Positions 13,287 through 15,374 of a stretch of 15,374 nucleotides of DNA are shown here, one piece after another. The DNA is taken from NCBI GenBank assembly GCA_050329415.1, contig JBHJOS010000072.1:1-15374 (forward strand). Reading direction: 5' to 3'. The stretch is from JANNOG01 sp050329415. GTDB lineage: Bacteria; Actinomycetota; Actinomycetes; Actinomycetales; JBBAYJ01. A program made the translations under genes and the position numbers. How positions within the stretch are numbered: position 1 is the stretch's first letter; each line of letters opens with the position of its first letter. The notes under the pieces were generated by a model that saw only the letters and a program-made list of their open reading frames with translations, was not told the origin of the DNA and searched no databases.

Positions 13287-14530
13287 CGGCCCCGGCCGAG
13301 GAGGCGCCCGCCGCCGTCACCGAGCGCCTGGTGCGCATCGCACTCCTGGTGCGGCTGCTGGCGCTGGGCATCACGGTGCTCGACCTGGCGTTCCGGGGCC
13401 CGGATCCGTGGACGCTGCTGCTGCTGGTGGCCCTCAGCGTCACGAGTTTCGCCGGGCTGCGCTCGGCCCGGCTGCGGCTGGCACTGTCGCGCCGTCCCCT
13501 GCTCGCCGTGCCGGACGTCCTGCTGGTCGCCGCGGTCCCGGTCCTGGTGGGCGGCGACAGTCCGCTGTCCCTGGTCGGCGTCAGCTCGGCGCTGGTCATC
13601 GGGGCGCTGTTCCCGCTGCGGATCGTCGCCCCGCTGTCCCTGGTCCTGGTCCTCAGCGACCTGTCGCGGCTGTGGCCGCTGTCGGACACCCTGGTGGACG
13701 CGGTGCGGCTCCCGGTCGTGCTGCTGTCGGTGACGGCGATGGGGGTCGCCTTCCGCCGGCTGTCCGACCGGCAGGCGGAGCTCGAGCGCCGGGCCGCCTC
13801 CGCCCTGGTCGTCGAGGCGGCCGCCCGGGAACGGCTGCGGATCGCCCGTGACGTCCACGACACCGTGGCCAAGGCGTGTCAGGGAGTGGCCCTCACGGCA
13901 GCGGCGCTTCCGGCGTGGATCGAACGCGACGTCACGGTGGCGGCGCGCCATGCGGCCGACGTCGTCTCGGCGGCCCGGGAGGCGGTGGCGTCCGCCCGGG
14001 ACCTGCTGACGTCACTGCGGCTGGACGACCCGTCACGCCCCCTCGCCGAGGTCCTCCAGGAGCTGGCGGCCCGGTCGGCGGCGGTCGGCTCGCTCTCGGT
14101 GCACACCGACCTGCGCCCTGTCGGGTCACTCCCCCCGGCTGATCGCCACGAGTTGGTCTGGGCCGTGTCGGAAGCCCTCAACAACGTCATCCACCATGCC
14201 CCGGGAGCCGCGGTGACTCTGAGACTGGTCGAGCGAGCCGGATTCGTCTGGGTCTTCGTCCGGGACGACGGTCCCGGTTTCGGACCGGAACGGGAGGCCG
14301 AGTCCGTCGAGGGTGGTCACTTCGGTCTGGTGGGGATGCGCGAGCGGATGGCATCCCTGGGCGGGCACGCCCAGTTCACGAGCGCACCGGGGGCGGGGAC
14401 CCGAGTGACGCTCGCCCTCCCGACGGACGTGACGCAACGACCGCCCACCCACGATCGCCGGCCCCTCACGGTCCAGCCGCGTCGTCCGGCGCCGGGGGTC
14501 AGCCCGCTCGCCACCGGGGCAGCCCGATGA
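13283..14530 (+). CDS. NarL-type sensor histidine kinase coupled to the Tad operon
   Basis: The 415-residue protein has five or six predicted transmembrane helices in residues ~16-155 with short loops and no large extracellular sensor, so it probably senses within or near the membrane. A coiled segment leads to a HisKA_3 domain with ERLRIARDVHDTVAKA (H192 the phosphorylation site). The HATPase domain has the N box SEALNNVIHHA (N300), DDGPGFG (328-334) and GHFGLVGMRER (345 onward). A basic Pro-rich tail of about 35 residues follows. GTG 13283 overlaps the tadC stop and GGAG lies 8 nt upstream. The stop overlaps the partner regulator, so kinase and regulator are made with the pilus machine. The signal is unknown; monitoring of pilus or membrane state is an inference. 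Confidence 0.92.
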   Translation: MTAPAEEAPAAVTERLVRIALLVRLLALGITVLDLAFRGPDPWTLLLLVALSVTSFAGLRSARLRLALSRRPLLAVPDVLLVAAVPVLVGGDSPLSLVGVSSALVIGALFPLRIVAPLSLVLVLSDLSRLWPLSDTLVDAVRLPVVLLSVTAMGVAFRRLSDRQAELERRAASALVVEAAARERLRIARDVHDTVAKACQGVALTAAALPAWIERDVTVAARHAADVVSAAREAVASARDLLTSLRLDDPSRPLAEVLQELAARSAAVGSLSVHTDLRPVGSLPPADRHELVWAVSEALNNVIHHAPGAAVTLRLVERAGFVWVFVRDDGPGFGPEREAESVEGGHFGLVGMRERMASLGGHAQFTSAPGAGTRVTLALPTDVTQRPPTHDRRPLTVQPRRPAPGVSPLATGAAR

Positions 14531-15216
14531 GCGGCCCGCCGTGGGGTGCCGAACCAGCGGGCGGAGGGCCGGAGCCCCGGCCCGTCAGCGTGGTCGTGGT
14601 GGACGACAACCCGGTGGTCCGGTCGGGGCTGCTCGCCCTGCTGGGCGTGGACCCGCGGCTGGTGGTCGTGGGTGAGGCCGGGAACGGCGAACAGGCCGTC
14701 GAGGCGGTGCGCCGGCTCCGTCCGGACGTCACCCTGATGGACATTCGGATGCCGCGCCGCGACGGGCTGAGTGCCGCCCGGGAGCTCTCCTCCCTCACCA
14801 AGATCGTCATGACGACCTTCACCGACACCCCGGACACCATCCACGACGCGGTCGACGCCGGGGCCGTGGGCTACCTCGTCCACGGCACCTTCGCCGAGGC
14901 CGATCTCGTGGCGTGCGTCATCGCGGCGTCGGCCGGCAGCGGGGTGTTCGGTTCGCCGGCCCTGGCGGCGCTGCGCGCCGGACGGCGGGGACCGGAGCCG
15001 GAGCGGCCCTCCCACGGACTGAGCCCTCGCCAGGTGGAGATCATGGATCTGATGGCCAGGGGCGACGGCAACGCCACGATCGCACGTCGGCTGTTCCTGG
15101 CCGAGAAGACGGTCAAGAACCACATCAACCACATCTTCGCGAGCCTGGGTGTGAGTTCGCGCGCGGAGGCCGTGTCCCTCTGGCTCGGAGGCCGTGATCG
15201 GACGGGTTCGTCGTGA
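14527..15216 (+). CDS. NarL/LuxR-family response regulator, partner of adjacent kinase
   Basis: The 229-residue protein starts at ATG 14527, overlapping the kinase stop as ATGA. After a Pro/Gly-rich leader of about 18 residues comes the receiver domain with VVVDDNP (D26, D27), LMDIRMP (D72 phospho-acceptor) and TTFTD (switch Thr). The position normally held by a conserved Lys (YLxK) is His here (GYLVHG, H119). The LuxR/GerE helix-turn-helix (about 158-222) has LSPRQVEIMDLMARG and AEKTVKNHINHIF. It is the last gene of the operon. Likely targets are the operon itself or the divergent VWA promoter, where the palindrome at 5941-5958 is a candidate site; this is inference. Confidence 0.93.
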   Translation: MSGPPWGAEPAGGGPEPRPVSVVVVDDNPVVRSGLLALLGVDPRLVVVGEAGNGEQAVEAVRRLRPDVTLMDIRMPRRDGLSAARELSSLTKIVMTTFTDTPDTIHDAVDAGAVGYLVHGTFAEADLVACVIAASAGSGVFGSPALAALRAGRRGPEPERPSHGLSPRQVEIMDLMARGDGNATIARRLFLAEKTVKNHINHIFASLGVSSRAEAVSLWLGGRDRTGSS

Positions 15217-15374
15217 GGCCCCCGGCCCCGATGGTCCCGTCCCAGTGGACACGGAATTGGGTCCGGGTCTGGGTCCGCGGGCCCGTCGGGCGGGGTGGGG
15301 TCGACCGTAGCGTTTCTCTCGGAAACGGGGAGTCCGATTCCACGGGTTCCGTTCCCGAAGCTGTCGACCTCTTT
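15217..15374. other. Right-edge intergenic region after the Tad operon
   Basis: No convincing gene is seen here. A weak inverted repeat CGTTTC-5 nt-GAAACG lies at 15311-15327 and overlaps a TANNNT-like TAGCGT (15308-15313), which could belong to a promoter for a gene to the right. There is no strong hairpin plus T-tract to terminate the operon. Confidence 0.4.

Noticed and set aside
11960..13951. 663-codon open frame on the minus strand
   Set aside because: It is antisense to tadB, tadC and the kinase, all with full family signatures. The product is Ser/Arg/Thr-rich, typical of a frame shadow in high-GC DNA.

Overview
The window is very GC-rich, with strongly G/C-ending codons, frequent GTG starts and ATGA/GTGA gene overlaps. 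Together with the gene content this points to an Actinomycetota chromosome. The genus cannot be fixed from sequence alone. No rRNA, tRNA, CRISPR array or transposase was seen.

Layout. (1) Positions 1-2407 hold the 3' part of a large unrecognised gene whose start lies left of the window. It has an abrupt internal change in codon usage near 470-480 and two diverged copies of a domain of about 190 residues. (2) Positions 2450-3718 encode a CdaR/PucR-type sugar-diacid regulator. (3) Converging on it from the minus strand are a NarL/LuxR-type response regulator (3729-4388) and, upstream of that, a secreted, C-terminally membrane-anchored von Willebrand factor A (VWA) protein (4513-5880). (4) A 134-bp divergent intergenic region (5881-6014) carries an apparent leaderless promoter for the VWA gene, an 18-bp perfect inverted repeat, and the ribosome binding site of the right-hand operon. 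(5) Positions 6015-15216 form a tightly packed ten-gene plus-strand operon. Its order is a 62-aa orphan protein, a zinc-ribbon protein, CpaB, a CpaE-TadE fusion, TadE, CpaF/TadA, TadB, TadC, a sensor histidine kinase and a response regulator. Eight of nine junctions overlap by 4 bp; the ninth has a 3-bp gap. (6) Positions 15217-15374 are non-coding as far as visible.

How it works together. The operon is a Tad (tight adherence / type IVc pilus) machine of the Gram-positive kind. CpaF would power assembly, TadB/TadC form the inner-membrane platform, and the CpaE module would localise the machine. CpaB is a SAF-domain membrane protein, and the TadE proteins are pseudopilins with a G|LVSxE prepilin-peptidase site. 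A NarL-family two-component system is translationally coupled to the 3' end and probably regulates or reads out the pilus. No Flp major pilin, TadV peptidase or secretin gene is present here. Loss of a secretin is expected in a monoderm, but the missing Flp and TadV are notable.

Most interesting point: the CpaE-type ATPase is fused in one uninterrupted 598-residue frame to a TadE pseudopilin. They are joined by a disordered linker of about 100 residues, and the prepilin cleavage motif sits exactly at the junction. Processing by a prepilin peptidase could therefore release the ATPase from the pilin. Other points to check are the two unknown proteins heading the operon, the mosaic repeat protein at the left edge, and the intergenic palindrome.
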